A stretch of 64,000 nucleotides of DNA from Bacteroidota bacterium (lineage in GTDB: Bacteria > Bacteroidota > Bacteroidia > AKYH767-A > OLB10): contig JADJMG010000007.1 in NCBI GenBank assembly GCA_016709725.1, forward strand, positions 62,001 to 126,000, written 5' to 3'. Each line of letters starts with the position of its first letter. The first letter of the stretch is position 1. A program made the position numbers and the translations under genes. Positions 11,021 to 21,002 of this stretch are shown here, one piece after another. The notes beneath the pieces are model-generated. The model was not told where the DNA came from and made no database searches. It saw only the letters and a program-made list of their open reading frames with translations.

Positions 11021-11412
11021 TTAGTTCAACTTAGATGGTACAACCATCTTGAACTCAGGGATTTTTACAAAAAATAATTTTTGTCGTATTGACGCTCCAT
11101 TAAATAGGTGCCAAACATTTTCCCCAATTCAGTATTTAAGTTACAACCAGATACATAGCGATAAGTTTCACCAGGAGCTATAAATGGCTGTGCTCCAACA
11201 ACTCCTTCTCCTTCCACTTCTCTTCTTGTATTATCTGAATCAACAATATACCAGTGACGACGCTTTAAACGGATCGCCTGCTCACTATCATTTTTTATAG
11301 TGATACGATATGCAAAAACATAATGAGATTGCGCCGGATTGCTATGAGTCGGTTGATAAAACGTCTCAACGCTCACTCTTATACCTGCGGTTACCTCTGT
11401 AAATATGGCCAT
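11021..11412 (-). CDS. apaG: ApaG domain protein, frameshifted at C-terminus
   Basis: About 130 residues, the normal ApaG length. The fold is a fibronectin-III-like single domain: MAIFTEVTAGIRVSVETFY at the start, then HYVFAYRITIKN, RRHWYIVDSD, VEGEGVVGAQPFIAPGE and YVSG. The frame breaks at the A6 run 11069-11074. With one more base the protein continues as YFFVKIPEFKMVVPSKLN and stops at 11021, the canonical ApaG tail. ApaG is linked by genetics to Co2+/Mg2+ homeostasis, but its biochemical role is unsettled. Convergent with the trmH-like gene. A -7 box lies at 11431-11438. Confidence 0.88.
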
Positions 11413-11430
11413 AATTGAATTGCTAATGAT

Positions 11431-11438
11431 CAAAAGTA
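11431..11438 (-). promoter_or_regulatory. -7 box TACTTTTG upstream of apaG
   Basis: Read on the minus strand this is TACTTTTG, matching TAnnTTTG, 18 nt before the apaG ATG at 11412. Confidence 0.45.
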
Positions 11439-11517
11439 GGTACACCTATCCGAAATAACAAGAGAATTTGACCAAAATACCCAATAGCGTGGTCAATGAT
11501 GGAAATGTTAGGAGGAA

Positions 11518-12810
11518 CTAAAATCCTCCCGCTTGTATCTTTTGATCTCCGATTAATTTAAAGTATCGCGCCCCAATAGCTTTCCAATAAACTAAGACAT
11601 CGTATTCGTTTCTTGTCTCGTAATGACTTCCTTCTGTTTCTAAAACTGAATAATTCCTTTTTTCATCTAAAGTAATATAACGGTAATTGTAATATCCTTG
11701 CTTTACCAAAAGCGTTATTTCATAACAACCTGCTACCTCGTTATAATTTAATCGATAGGTTGAAGTGAGTTTTCTATCGGTTAAATTTCCTTCTACATAA
11801 TAAGTCATCTCGGGATTTTCCTCTTTGGTTTTTAACCGAAACTTTACTTGAATATAATCTCCTTCTAAATGAGCATCTCGTCCTTCATATATCTTAATCA
11901 GGTACTTTCCATTGATGTCTTCATTGGCACTGTATCGCTGAGTTCCTAAGCGCAAATCAGGTTTTAGTATCGTAACCATGCCCCCGTTTATGCTATCGTT
12001 TTCGATGCGTTCAATGGATTGAGTTAAAAATTTATTGGTTCTTAAATCTAAAATTCGATATTCACTTCCTCCTTCAAAAACATTGCCTTGTTCTAAATTG
12101 TAATCGAGCTCATCATTACTCGCAAAGAGTGGTTGAATATTTGTCAGTGACGTGTTGTAATTGAAGTTTTGCAGCAAAACAACCTTCAAGTCGGTATACG
12201 GATTGTTAAGTGAAATACCCGTTGCGTTTATTTTAAAGTCAACCTCTTGATGAGAATTTCTATATTCAATAACGGTAGCCCTATGTGCAGTTCCTGAAAT
12301 TTGAACGATGGGTTCTACCACAAAAAATCGTTTGCTAATCACAATAGAGTCGGGTTCGTTTGTTGGAAATACAACCATCAGATAATTCCCAGAAAGCAAT
12401 GGCTTCATCTGCGCATTCGGAAAGAGAAGCTGATAATGCCAAAAATCAACTAAAGTATTGAGCGAATGTTTGTAGTTTGAAATTTGATCTGTATTGAAGC
12501 CATCTAGAAATTCATTTTCTGAAAGTTCGCTCGATTTCCAATCAGGATCACAGTGAATGATGCGATAACTGTAATCCTCTATTTCATTGTCAAGCAAATC
12601 AAATTGCAAGAGTAAAGTTTCGCCACTTCCTAAACGGATCACAGGATCACTCATGGGTTCTCCATTTCGCTCTAACAGAACCGTCTTTATGTTTTCAACA
12701 TAAATTTGATCTTCATATTTTAAAAATCGTGACGAAAAGTAATCCGCATCCGATTGTGAAAAGGATATGTTGGTGCAAAACAGGAATAGGAGGACAAGGG
12801 CTACTCTCAT
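11518..12810 (-). CDS. Type IX secretion system plug protein (DUF5103)
   Basis: 430 residues with an N-terminal signal peptide (cleavage near SFSQSD), so exported. The beta-rich body matches the DUF5103/T9SS plug family, seen in segments such as VENIKTVLLERNGEP, DYSYRIIHCDPDWKSSELSENEFLDGF and NYKHSLNTLVDFWHYQL. In Bacteroidota, the plug protein caps the SprA translocon on its periplasmic side and controls cargo passage. The T9SS cargo genes in this window (18.8-31.1 kb) would be its clients. Last gene of a tight operon: its ATG overlaps the ABC-F stop by 4 nt. The family call is firm; the mechanism comes from homologues. Confidence 0.88.
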   Translation of the reverse strand: MRVALVLLFLFCTNISFSQSDADYFSSRFLKYEDQIYVENIKTVLLERNGEPMSDPVIRLGSGETLLLQFDLLDNEIEDYSYRIIHCDPDWKSSELSENEFLDGFNTDQISNYKHSLNTLVDFWHYQLLFPNAQMKPLLSGNYLMVVFPTNEPDSIVISKRFFVVEPIVQISGTAHRATVIEYRNSHQEVDFKINATGISLNNPYTDLKVVLLQNFNYNTSLTNIQPLFASNDELDYNLEQGNVFEGGSEYRILDLRTNKFLTQSIERIENDSINGGMVTILKPDLRLGTQRYSANEDINGKYLIKIYEGRDAHLEGDYIQVKFRLKTKEENPEMTYYVEGNLTDRKLTSTYRLNYNEVAGCYEITLLVKQGYYNYRYITLDEKRNYSVLETEGSHYETRNEYDVLVYWKAIGARYFKLIGDQKIQAGGF

Positions 12811-14733
12811 TCGTCAAGTTCTAGAAGTTTTAGGTAGTATGCTTCCCATTCAACTTCATGATGGTTTAAATCATGAACGCATTTATCGAACTCGGATTGT
12901 AAATTCTTGTATTTAATTTTGTCTTGAAATACATTTGGATCACTCATCAATAAACTTAAACGTTCATGTTCCTTTTTTAAGAGGATAACTTGCTCTTCAT
13001 GTTTCTTCGACAAAGTTTCTAGTCGCTGCTTTTCTTTTTTTTTATTTTGATCGTTGTTCTTTTCGTCAGGATAAATCTTTGTAGCCTTTTCTGCTTTCGC
13101 TAATTTTGTTACGGGTGTCGACTTCGTAGGTTTTAACGCCTTTTGTTCAGCTTGCCAAATTTCAAATTCGTGATAAGTGCCTGGATATTCCTTGAGTTCC
13201 TTATTCTCAATGTACCAAATTTTATTGGCAATTCTACTGAGGAAATATCGATCATGGGAAACGACAATGTATGTTCCCTCATATTTATTTAATACTTCAA
13301 CCAATACATTAACACTTTGTATGTCTAAGTGATTGGTAGGCTCATCCAGCAATAAGAAGTTGGCTTTGTCAAGGATAACTTTGGCTAAAGCTACACGTGC
13401 TCTTTCCCCTCCGGAAAGTACTTTTATTTTTTGAAAACATCGTCTCCTTTGAATAAAAGGCACCCTAATAAAGAACGCAAATAGGTGTCCGTTTCATCCG
13501 GTGCCGTCATTTGCAATTCTTCTAATGGATGATATTCTTTGTTGAGACTCTCAAGTTGATGCTGTGCATAAAACGTTTCAACGACGTTGTAGGTCTCTTC
13601 TTTTTCACCATCAAATTCTTCATGCCCTGCTAAAAGTCGGAGCATGGTCGACTTTCCTTTTCCATTCGCTCCAATAAATGCAATTTTATCTCCCCTGGTG
13701 ATTTCGGCGGTCGTGTTTTTTAATAACTCATTACTTCCATAGGCCTTGCTTCGGATGTTGAGTTTGCTAATAATTTTACCCGGCTGTTTGTCAACGGCAA
13801 AACGAATTTTTATCGCCGCCAACGGACCTGCAACTTCTTCCACCTTGTCCAGTTTTTCGAGCGCTTTTACTCTCGATTGAACGGCTGTAGCTTTGGAAGC
13901 CTTCGCTCTAAATCGTTCAATGAATTTTTCTTGTTCCTTGATGTATCGCTCTTGATTTTTAAAAGCATTCATCTGAAGTTCTTTTCTCTCTTCTTTCTCG
14001 ATGAGATAGTCGCTGTAATTTCCAGTGTAAAGTGTTAGCTTCTCATATTCTAATTCCGCAATTTTGTTTACGATTTTATCCAAGAAATACCGGTCATGGG
14101 AAACAATGATCACTGCCCCTTCGTAGTCGTGCAAATAGTTTTCGAGCCATTGAATGGAGGGTAAGTCCAAGTGATTGGTGGGCTCATCCAGTAAAAGCAA
14201 ATTCGGTTTCTGCAACAGCGTTTTTGCTAGCATCACCCGCATCCTCCAACCTCCGGAAAATTCTTTCAATGGTCGTTTTAAATCTTCAGTGGTAAAACCT
14301 AGTCCTTCAAGAATAGCTTCGGCCTTGGATTGCAATTGATATCCATCTAACGAATCATACTCCGTTTGCAATTTGTGAAGTTTGTTTAAAATTTCTTCAC
14401 TATGATCATGCTCAAGTTGGATTAGAATTTTTTCAATTTCTGAGTGAACAAAATTGGCTCTTTCAAAAGCTTCCATCGCCACATCTAAAATGGAGTTGTC
14501 GGATAAATAGCTTAATAAATCTTGGTTTAAGAATCCAATAATTAAATCATTTCTCTTTGAAATATCTCCGGAAGTAGGAGAGTACTCCCACTTATCACCC
14601 TCAATAGAGTTGACTTCCCTGTTCCATTGGCACCAATTAATCCAATTTTTTCATTGGGTTTAATATGCCAACTTAAATCTCCAAATAATACTCTGGAGCC
14701 AAACTCTAATGTAATCTGTTGTAGTACGAACAC
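12807..14733 (-). CDS. ABC-F family ATPase, broken by two frameshifts
   Basis: About 640 residues with two nucleotide-binding domains and no membrane segments. Domain 1: Walker A GANGTGKST, signature FSGGWRMR, Walker B LLLLDEPTNHLD. The linker (~240-310) is rich in charged residues. Domain 2: GANGKGKST, LSGGERARVALA, LLLDEPTNHLD. A C-terminal coiled coil follows. ABC-F proteins act on the ribosome, in translation quality control or antibiotic protection. The frame breaks at 14587-14589 (G3 read for G4, restoring SGEYSPTSGDISKRN) and at the T6 run 13427-13432. The overall shape is Uup/YbiT-like; the exact subfamily is uncertain. It sits 3 nt after the GIN-domain gene. Confidence 0.87.
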
Positions 14734-14736
14734 GTT

Positions 14737-15472
14737 TTATATTTTAATAAGCTTTCCGCTTCCTGTAATTACTTTTTTAATGGTGACTGGATTTCCTTTG
14801 TAATAAACATTTCCAATGTAACCGATGGTGACTTCTAAAATTGAATTTGAATTCACATAAATATGATTGGTTCCCTTGTTGTGAACATACTTCTTTTCAC
14901 CAAATAATTTTTCACAGTTTAATACTCCAAACCCTGCGTTGAAATTGTATTGTGTATTGGCAAATCCTTCAACATACATATCGCAGGGTCCATTGTTAAT
15001 GGCTAAGGTGGCAACATCAGTATTTATTTTAAGTCGAAATGTTCCTAAGCTATTGAAAGCATCGATCCTGAAGTTATCCACATGAATAGTGTCCATGCAG
15101 GTAATATTTCCACTGGAATTATCGGCATAGATGGTGTGAATATTGTTTGTCCAAACTTCCACGGTAAGTGTAGGATTGAACTTCCTTACCCAGTTGCACT
15201 TATTGTCATTTTGAATATACAATATTCCATTCTTCTTCACTGGTCTTAACATCATTAATAAGTTTGTCACCTGCTGTCACTCGAATTTTTGAAAAATTAC
15301 TTTCATAAATAATCACATCTACATCGTTTGCTAAATGAATGCCAGAAATATTTCCTAGCGCACGTTCTTCGGTAATTACATCACCTGTGCCATGAAAACA
15401 TTCGCATAAATCAGAGCAACTGCTTAAGAGCAGTGCAATAAATAAGACGACGAGTGTATTTAATTTTTTCAT
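14737..15472 (-). CDS. Head-GIN/DUF2807 domain lipoprotein, frameshifted
   Basis: About 245 residues. The lipoprotein signal MKKLNTLVVLFIALLLSSC has Cys19. The remainder is a repetitive beta-helix-like domain of the GIN/DUF2807 type: GIHLANDVDVIIYE, NIHTIYADNSSGNITC, GPCDMYVEGFANTQYNF. Such proteins are often annotated as putative autotransporter adhesins, without experimental proof. The frame breaks near 15235-15245 in a GAAGAAGAA stretch; dropping one base gives TSEENGILYIQNDNK. It lies 1 nt after the deacylase stop and 3 nt before the ABC-F start, so it is clearly co-transcribed with both. Confidence 0.8.
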
Positions 15473-15473
15473 G

Positions 15474-16589
15474 TTAGAATTTTATTCCGAGTCCCCATTC
15501 AAAGTAATCTGCCTTGCCAAAATGTGATTTGAGCCCGAAACTTGCAAATGCCTTTTTTGTAAATGCATAGCGAAGTAATAATCGGTTGTAAATATTTCCA
15601 TCCTCTTTGTATCGATTGTACGTGTACATTCCCATTTGGAAGTAACCATCCCAATTTCCCATTCTAATTCCAGCCGATCCAAAAACTCCCGAACGAATGG
15701 TGTTTGAAAAATAGGAATGACCATGTGCTTTTTCTTCTAGTTGGAAGGGTAGCGATCGATCGACAGTACCCTCTATTCCGCCTCCAATAAAGCCTTTTTT
15801 ATGCAAAGGGTGATGATATTGAATGTGAAGAATATTGACGGAATAACGATCGCCATTCGGTGGATAAACTTCTTTAACGGCAAGTGCAAAAGTAGCTGTA
15901 AATTCATGCTTCCTTTTGGATGGAGTATCCGTTTGAATTTGCTTCAAGTTTGGTCCGCCTAAGAAGTAAACACCTCCGAAATTTAATGAAGGAAGATTAA
16001 TTCCTAAGTTGGGCTTGCGAAAGGATCCATTGGAGAAATGCGCAAAATCGATCCCTCCATTTAACTGAAATTTGTTGTTCGTGAAAAATTGAAATCGTAC
16101 ACCAGCGTTGACAAATCCGTTGACATGAGTTCCAATCGCTAAATTTTTGTAGTTCTCTGAAATGTGAAAAGGCTTTTCAACGTAGCCAACACCTACACCC
16201 ACTTTAATGCCCATCCGCAATCGATTTCTACGGATCATAGGGTAAATTACTTGTCCGAATAATGAATGTCCTTGACCTAATTCTTCTTGATTCCCAAAGT
16301 CGAAATATTTATATCCAATTCCGTATTGTGGATAATTGTAGTCGGCATGCCATGCTTTTGAACCATTTACCGTTTTCAAAAAACTAAGTTCAACCTCGGT
16401 AGAAAAGTTCTTTTGCAGGTGAACCATAGCCGAGCGATGGGCAATGATAAAACCCTTGTGAAAATTCACTCCCACCGACCATTTGCTCGGAGACAATACT
16501 GTATCTGTTTGTGAATAAGCCTCTTGGTTTATGCCCAAGAAGATTAAACAGCACAGATAAAGTCGAAAATGGGAATTGAGGATTTTCAT
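15474..16589 (-). CDS. Acyloxyacyl hydrolase (PagL-like lipid A deacylase)
   Basis: About 371 residues from ATG 16589; a TTG 12 nt upstream is less likely. A signal peptide ends near EAYSQTD. The rest is a beta-barrel pattern of alternating hydrophobic strands, and the last residue is Phe. The PagL-type motif is visible as HFSNGSFRKPNLGINLPS near residue 190, including the His and Ser expected of the catalytic dyad region. PagL enzymes remove the 3-O acyl chain of lipid A at the outer membrane. This protein is about twice the length of PagL, as is usual for the Bacteroidota family. First gene of the operon continuing to DUF5103. Confidence 0.75.
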   Translation of the reverse strand: MKILNSHFRLYLCCLIFLGINQEAYSQTDTVLSPSKWSVGVNFHKGFIIAHRSAMVHLQKNFSTEVELSFLKTVNGSKAWHADYNYPQYGIGYKYFDFGNQEELGQGHSLFGQVIYPMIRRNRLRMGIKVGVGVGYVEKPFHISENYKNLAIGTHVNGFVNAGVRFQFFTNNKFQLNGGIDFAHFSNGSFRKPNLGINLPSLNFGGVYFLGGPNLKQIQTDTPSKRKHEFTATFALAVKEVYPPNGDRYSVNILHIQYHHPLHKKGFIGGGIEGTVDRSLPFQLEEKAHGHSYFSNTIRSGVFGSAGIRMGNWDGYFQMGMYTYNRYKEDGNIYNRLLLRYAFTKKAFASFGLKSHFGKADYFEWGLGIKF

Positions 16590-16598
16590 TTTGTCGTG

Positions 16599-16606
16599 CA
16601 AAGTTA
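16599..16606 (-). promoter_or_regulatory. -7 box TAACTTTG upstream of the deacylase operon
   Basis: On the minus strand this reads TAACTTTG, 9 nt before ATG 16589. It would drive the operon from the deacylase to the T9SS plug gene with an almost absent leader. Confidence 0.5.
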
Positions 16607-16696
16607 AAAAATGAACCCATAAAAAGTGTAGGTACTGCTTGGGAATTATAAAAGGTTCATTCTACCAACAGAATGAGTCGAATCCCAATTCTTCTC

Positions 16697-16704
16697 TATT
16701 TTTG
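16697..16704 (+). promoter_or_regulatory. -7 box TATTTTTG, 4 nt before mazG ATG
   Basis: Matches TAnnTTTG and is followed by GCAG then ATG at 16709. Its position argues against the in-frame ATG at 16673, which lies upstream of the box, and suggests a leaderless mazG message. Confidence 0.5.
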
Positions 16705-16708
16705 GCAG

Positions 16709-17488
16709 ATGACATCAATGCAGGAGAAATTAAAAGCTTTCGAGCGATTATTGGGGATAATGGATGAATTGAGGGCCAAATGTCCTTGGGATAAAAAGCA
16801 AACAATGGAGTCCCTTCGACATCTTACGATTGAAGAAGTTTATGAGCTAGCTGATGCTATTTTAGATAACAATCAGCAGGAGGTGAAGAAGGAGTTGGGT
16901 GATATTTTATTGCATATTGTTTTTTACTGTAAGATGGGTAGCGAAACCAGTGATTACGATATAACCAGTGTAATAAATTCACTTTGTGAAAAGCTTATTC
17001 ACCGTCATCCGCATATTTACGGAGATGTGGTGGTAGGAAGTGAAGAAGAAGTGAGACAGAATTGGGAAAAGCTGAAATTAAAGGAAGGAAATGATTCTGT
17101 TTTAGGAGGTGTACCTGTTTCATTACCGGCATTGGTAAAATCAATGCGCATTCAGGAGAAAGCACGTGCTGCAGGGTTTGACTGGGAAGAGCCACATCAA
17201 GTTTGGGATAAAGTGAAGGAAGAAATGGATGAATTTTATGAAGAAGTGAAGAATGGAAATCAACAGAAAATGGAAGCAGAGCTAGGTGATTTGATGTTCT
17301 CCCTTGTGAATTATGCGCGCTTCTTGAAACTAAATCCTGATGAAGCTCTGGAACGAACAAATAAAAAATTCATTCGACGTTTTCAATACATGGAAGGAAA
17401 AGTAAAGGATTCTGGAAAAAAATTAGAGGATTTGAATTTGACTGAGATGGATGTGTATTGGAACGAAGCTAAAGCCAAGGGACTTTAA
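16709..17488 (+). CDS. mazG: Nucleoside triphosphate pyrophosphohydrolase MazG
   Basis: About 259 residues with two tandem MazG helical domains. Domain 1: KCPWDKKQTMESLRHLTIEEVYELADAI, then KKELGDILLHIVFYC. Domain 2: EEMDEFYEEVKNG, then KMEAELGDLMFSLVNYARFL. The paired ExxE...ExxD Mg2+-binding motifs are intact in both. It hydrolyses (d)NTPs to NMP and PPi, a nucleotide-pool cleaning role. Start 16709 is chosen because a -7 box lies 4 nt upstream; ATG 16721 (MQEKLKAFE) is also possible. The stop is immediately followed by the PAP2 gene start. Confidence 0.92.
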   Translation: MTSMQEKLKAFERLLGIMDELRAKCPWDKKQTMESLRHLTIEEVYELADAILDNNQQEVKKELGDILLHIVFYCKMGSETSDYDITSVINSLCEKLIHRHPHIYGDVVVGSEEEVRQNWEKLKLKEGNDSVLGGVPVSLPALVKSMRIQEKARAAGFDWEEPHQVWDKVKEEMDEFYEEVKNGNQQKMEAELGDLMFSLVNYARFLKLNPDEALERTNKKFIRRFQYMEGKVKDSGKKLEDLNLTEMDVYWNEAKAKGL

Positions 17489-17489
17489 C

Positions 17490-18293
17490 ATGATGTGGGG
17501 TAGAGGTGGCTTTGTTTTAGTGTTCTTTATGTTTTGCTTTTCATTCAATTCTTACTCCCAATCCGACAGTGTTTTACCCTTAGGTAAAGGGTATTTTAAA
17601 TCTTATTTGAAAGACACTCGCGATTTTATTTTATTTCCTTGCGAAGTGAAAAAGAAAGATTGGGTTTTTATTTCATCCGCTGTGGCAGCTACTGGACTTG
17701 CTTTTTATTTTGATGAAGAAATTGAAAAAGCATTTCGTGAAAGTGATTTTCGTACAACCAATCAAAAGCCAGTCGATTATACCCTTGGTGCCGTAGGGCT
17801 CGGTGTTTATCCACTCACAGCTGCTGCTATACTTTTCATTGCCGGGAAGCAAAAGGATAATGAGTATTGGGTATGGCTTTCTATGCTACAAATTAAAACA
17901 ATTGGCCTCGCTGCAGGATTTAGTCGAGTCCCTAAATTCATAGCGCAACGTCATCGCCCCGATTTAGGAAGGAAAATCATTAATCCTTGGAATTGGGAAG
18001 GGCCTTTGAATGGTTTCACGGGAAATGATGCTTTTGCTAGCGGACATTCGTTCATTGCTTTTTCGTGGGCGAGTATAACAGCGAGCGCTTGTAAAGAAAA
18101 TAAATTATTGGTAGCTGGACTCTATACATTGGCTTCTTTGGTGGGAATTTCACGTGTTTATCAAGGTGAACATTGGGCTAGTGATGTTGTTGCAGGTGCT
18201 GCGATGGGCTATGCTTTTGGTAAATTGAGTTATCGGTTGCAAACCAAAAACTGGACAGTGCGAAAAAAAACATCTAAAAAAATAGTAAATTAA
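17490..18293 (+). CDS. PAP2-family membrane phosphatase
   Basis: About 267 residues. An N-terminal signal or membrane helix ends near SYSQSD. The type 2 phosphatidic acid phosphatase tripartite motif is complete: KFIAQRHRP (KxxxxxxRP), FASGHSF (PSGH equivalent) and SRVYQGEHWASD (SRxxxxxHxxxD). Several hydrophobic helices surround the motif. Likely substrates are lipid phosphates or undecaprenyl pyrophosphate; the sequence does not say which. The ATG at 17490 begins one base after the mazG stop, so the genes are co-transcribed. Confidence 0.9.
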   Translation: MMWGRGGFVLVFFMFCFSFNSYSQSDSVLPLGKGYFKSYLKDTRDFILFPCEVKKKDWVFISSAVAATGLAFYFDEEIEKAFRESDFRTTNQKPVDYTLGAVGLGVYPLTAAAILFIAGKQKDNEYWVWLSMLQIKTIGLAAGFSRVPKFIAQRHRPDLGRKIINPWNWEGPLNGFTGNDAFASGHSFIAFSWASITASACKENKLLVAGLYTLASLVGISRVYQGEHWASDVVAGAAMGYAFGKLSYRLQTKNWTVRKKTSKKIVN

Positions 18294-18307
18294 ATTAGAT
18301 TTATAAA

Positions 18308-18787
18308 ATGCTAAAAGTAGGAGATAAAGTGCCTGTATTTTCATTGATGGATACAGAGCGAAATGAATTTACAAATGCAAATATTGATGGTAAAATAAAT
18401 TTGTTTTTATTTTTCCCAGCTGCGTTTACAAGTACATGTACCACGGAACTGTGTTCAATAAGAGATGATATTGCTCGCTATCAAAATTTAAAGGTGCAGG
18501 TTTATGGAATTTCTACCGATGCGCTTTTCACTTTGAAAAAGTATAAGGAAGATCAACAACTCAACTTTGAGTTGCTTTCTGATTTTAACAAAGAGGTAAG
18601 TAGATCCTTCGATTCTTTATATGAAGTATTTAAGTATAACATGAAAGGAGTTTCCAAACGATCCGCCATCATCATCGATGAAAAAGGCATCATTCAATAC
18701 ATCGAAATTTTGGAAAATGCTTCCCATGTTCCCAATTTCAACTTAATTAATCGAAAATTAGAAGAGATAAGCTCTCTTGCGAAATAA
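18308..18787 (+). CDS. Peroxiredoxin (AhpC/TSA family)
   Basis: 159-residue thioredoxin-fold protein of the AhpE/BCP-like group. The peroxidatic cysteine motif is FTSTCTTELC (TxxC with Cys44), with the preceding FFPAAF. A second Cys four residues on could resolve, but no distant resolving Cys is obvious. It reduces peroxides in the cytoplasm; there is no signal peptide. Starts 14 nt after the PAP2 gene. Confidence 0.9.
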   Translation: MLKVGDKVPVFSLMDTERNEFTNANIDGKINLFLFFPAAFTSTCTTELCSIRDDIARYQNLKVQVYGISTDALFTLKKYKEDQQLNFELLSDFNKEVSRSFDSLYEVFKYNMKGVSKRSAIIIDEKGIIQYIEILENASHVPNFNLINRKLEEISSLAK

Positions 18788-18836
18788 GAAATTGAAAATC
18801 TTAAAAAATAAGGGTTTTAAATTCCTTTTAAACAAA

Positions 18837-18844
18837 TATCTTTG
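18837..18844 (+). promoter_or_regulatory. -7 box TATCTTTG upstream of T9SS cargo gene
   Basis: Perfect TAnnTTTG match, 17 nt before the ATG at 18862. Its position supports 18862 as the true start rather than an in-frame codon further upstream. Confidence 0.55.
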
Positions 18845-18861
18845 CTCTATAAATTATAAAT

Positions 18862-19949
18862 ATGAAAAAGTCTATTCTGTTTTATTGAGCTTCCTACTGC
18901 CGGTACTTTCTTCCGCTCAAATCACAATTACCAATGCAGATTTACCTAGTTCAGGTGATCAAATTCAGTTTAGTCAAGCTGCTGTTACGACGCCTGTTGA
19001 TCTTACGTTGACAGGAGCCAATTATTTGTGGGATTTTTCGCAACTTCAACATACTTCACAAGACGTGGATACTTTTTTATCCGTGCTTTCAACCCCTTTG
19101 GTTTATGCTTTCGTATTTGGATTTAACTCTAATCAAGCCATGCGTGGTGTGGATTTGTCAGCTGTACCACAAGTTCCCATCTCGGATGTTTATGGATTTT
19201 ATAATAAGAGCGCTAGCAATTACAAGCAAACTGGATACGGTGCAAGTATCACTGGAATTACAACTCCAATCTCTTTTAATAATCACGATATTATTTATCA
19301 GCTTCCTATGGCTTTTGGAAATGTAGATTCTTCAGACAGTGATTATTCAATCATCATTCCTGGACTTGCTACAGCCATCGGAAGTCAGCATCGAGTAAAT
19401 GTGGTTGACGGCTGGGGCGATATCACTACTCCTTATGGTACATTTAGTGCACTTCGAATTGTTTCCACGTTAACAGGTGAAGATTCTATTTATTTAGATA
19501 CTCTAGGATTTGGATTTAGTGCTCCTCGTCAATTGACCCGCGAATATAAATGGTTATCAACTGGTCAAGATATTCCAGTTTTACAAATTAACACAACTGA
19601 ATTGCTCGGCATTGAAACGGTTACCTTGATTAAGTATCGGGATAGTTTGCGTGTTCCTACGGCACTTCATGAAGTGCGTGTTGAGGATATGCAACTTTCA
19701 ATAAGCCCTAATCCATCAAATGGAAATGAAATTTATTTGAATTTGGTTTCAGAAAAAAGTACTGAGTTAAATTGTGCTATTTACGCTTTAGATGGTCGCT
19801 TAGTTCATCGTCAAGCTCTATCCATTCAATCAGGAAGTCAGAAAATTAAATTAGGTTCAGAAGATTTTAAATTATCAACTGGAAGTTATGTTGTTAATGT
19901 AAGTAATTCATCATCATCTAGTTCTATGAAATTAGTAGTGCAAGATTAG
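18862..19949 (+). CDS. T9SS type A sorting-domain secreted protein
   Basis: About 362 residues. The ATG at 18862 opens MKK, and one extra A in the A5 run 18865-18869 brings in the signal peptide VYSVLLSFLLPVLSSAQ. Without it the start is out of frame with the body. The middle region (ITITNADLP... to TTELLGIETVTLIKY) is an uncharacterised beta-rich domain. The last ~80 residues are a T9SS type A sorting domain: LSISPNPSNGNEIYLNL, YALDGRLVHRQ, LSTGSYVVNV, KLVVQD. The product should cross the outer membrane by the type IX system. Function of the body unknown. Confidence 0.85.
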
Positions 19950-19997
19950 TGTATTTGAAAATTGAAATCAGTTGTTTCTCTTTTCAATAGGAAGAAG

Positions 19998-20005
19998 TAT
20001 ATTTG
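19998..20005 (+). promoter_or_regulatory. -7 box TATATTTG for tRNA-Leu
   Basis: TAnnTTTG match 37 nt before the tRNA-Leu 5' end; GTTG at 19971-19974 is a possible -33 element. Confidence 0.5.
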
Positions 20006-20042
20006 CATCCCTCTAATTCAGTTTACAATTTTTCATTCACCT

Positions 20043-20124
20043 GCCCAGGTGGCGAAATTGGCAGACGCACCACTTTGAGGGGGTGGCGCCTTCGGGTGTG
20101 CGAGTTCGACTCTCGTCTTGGGCA
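20043..20124 (+). tRNA. tRNA-Leu(GAG)
   Basis: A complete cloverleaf can be folded by eye. The acceptor stem GCCCAGG pairs with CTTGGGC (one G-T pair), with discriminator A. The anticodon arm CCACT-TTGAGGG-GGTGG presents GAG, reading CUC/CUU leucine codons. A long variable arm (GCGCCTTCGGGTGTGC) is typical of class II Leu tRNA. The T-arm is GAGTTCGACTCTC. No CCA is encoded. Confidence 0.95.
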
Positions 20125-20147
20125 CAAAATTTAATTTATTTTTTTGA

Positions 20148-20801
20148 TTATTTATCTATCCTTTTCTGAACGGAATTACTTCCAGTAAATAAATAGAGAA
20201 TTGCCAATAAGCAACTTAATCCTATGGTTAATCCCCATGTGCTCGGATGATCTGTTGGATATAAAATTCGATTAGCAATGTCCTTTGTAATTTCTAAAGG
20301 CATTCTAAAGATATCCCAGCTATTGTATCGCTCAAAACGTCCCAAGTAAACTCCAAAGCTTCCCAGTATAATAGAGCTAATTACAAAAGAAGTTCCTACC
20401 CATTTGGAATGAAGTTTCTCCACGATTTTATGCATGCTTCTCAGCGAATAAAGTCCAAGCAATAATCCTGAAATGGCAAACGTGAGAATGAGTAATAAGT
20501 CAAACCATTCGGGCATTCCAGCTATTTTATGAAGGTGGAATAAGTCGGTGAGGATGTAGAGTGCATTTGGAAAAAATAGAAGCCACATCGGTGCAATCAC
20601 CCAAAATTGCCATTGATCAATATCTTTCTTTTTTAATTCCATCATGGTGCTAATGCCAAATGGAATGTAAGCTAGAAACAAATTCCATACTAAGAAAATG
20701 AAATTCAATTGTCCAGTTACACTAATTCTAAAAATCAGTAACCCTAAACTTAATAAGCATAATAAATGGAGTGCTACTTGTTTTTGATGAAAGGATCGCA
20801 T
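20148..20801 (-). CDS. DUF1361 membrane protein
   Basis: 217 residues, with about six to seven hydrophobic helices. Typical DUF1361 landmarks are NLFLAYIPFGIS, WLLFFPNALYILTDLFHL and GVYLGRFERYNSWDI. The family has no established biochemical role. It stands alone, convergent with the tRNA-Leu gene. Confidence 0.85.
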   Translation of the reverse strand: MRSFHQKQVALHLLCLLSLGLLIFRISVTGQLNFIFLVWNLFLAYIPFGISTMMELKKKDIDQWQFWVIAPMWLLFFPNALYILTDLFHLHKIAGMPEWFDLLLILTFAISGLLLGLYSLRSMHKIVEKLHSKWVGTSFVISSIILGSFGVYLGRFERYNSWDIFRMPLEITKDIANRILYPTDHPSTWGLTIGLSCLLAILYLFTGSNSVQKRIDK

Positions 20802-21002
20802 AATGAATGGTTGTTGAGCTTATAGGTGAACGCTTAGATTTTTCGAAAAGTGTTTGGACATTCAATTAAATTTTGGTTAATAAAAGTTTGTGATTTTAAG
20901 TAGTAAAGGGGAATCAATTCTTTTTTTAGCTAATTTTCGATTTGGTTTTTTAGATGGCGAAGCCTCGCGATTTGAAAAAAATGTAATTAGAGCTGTGATT
21001 CA

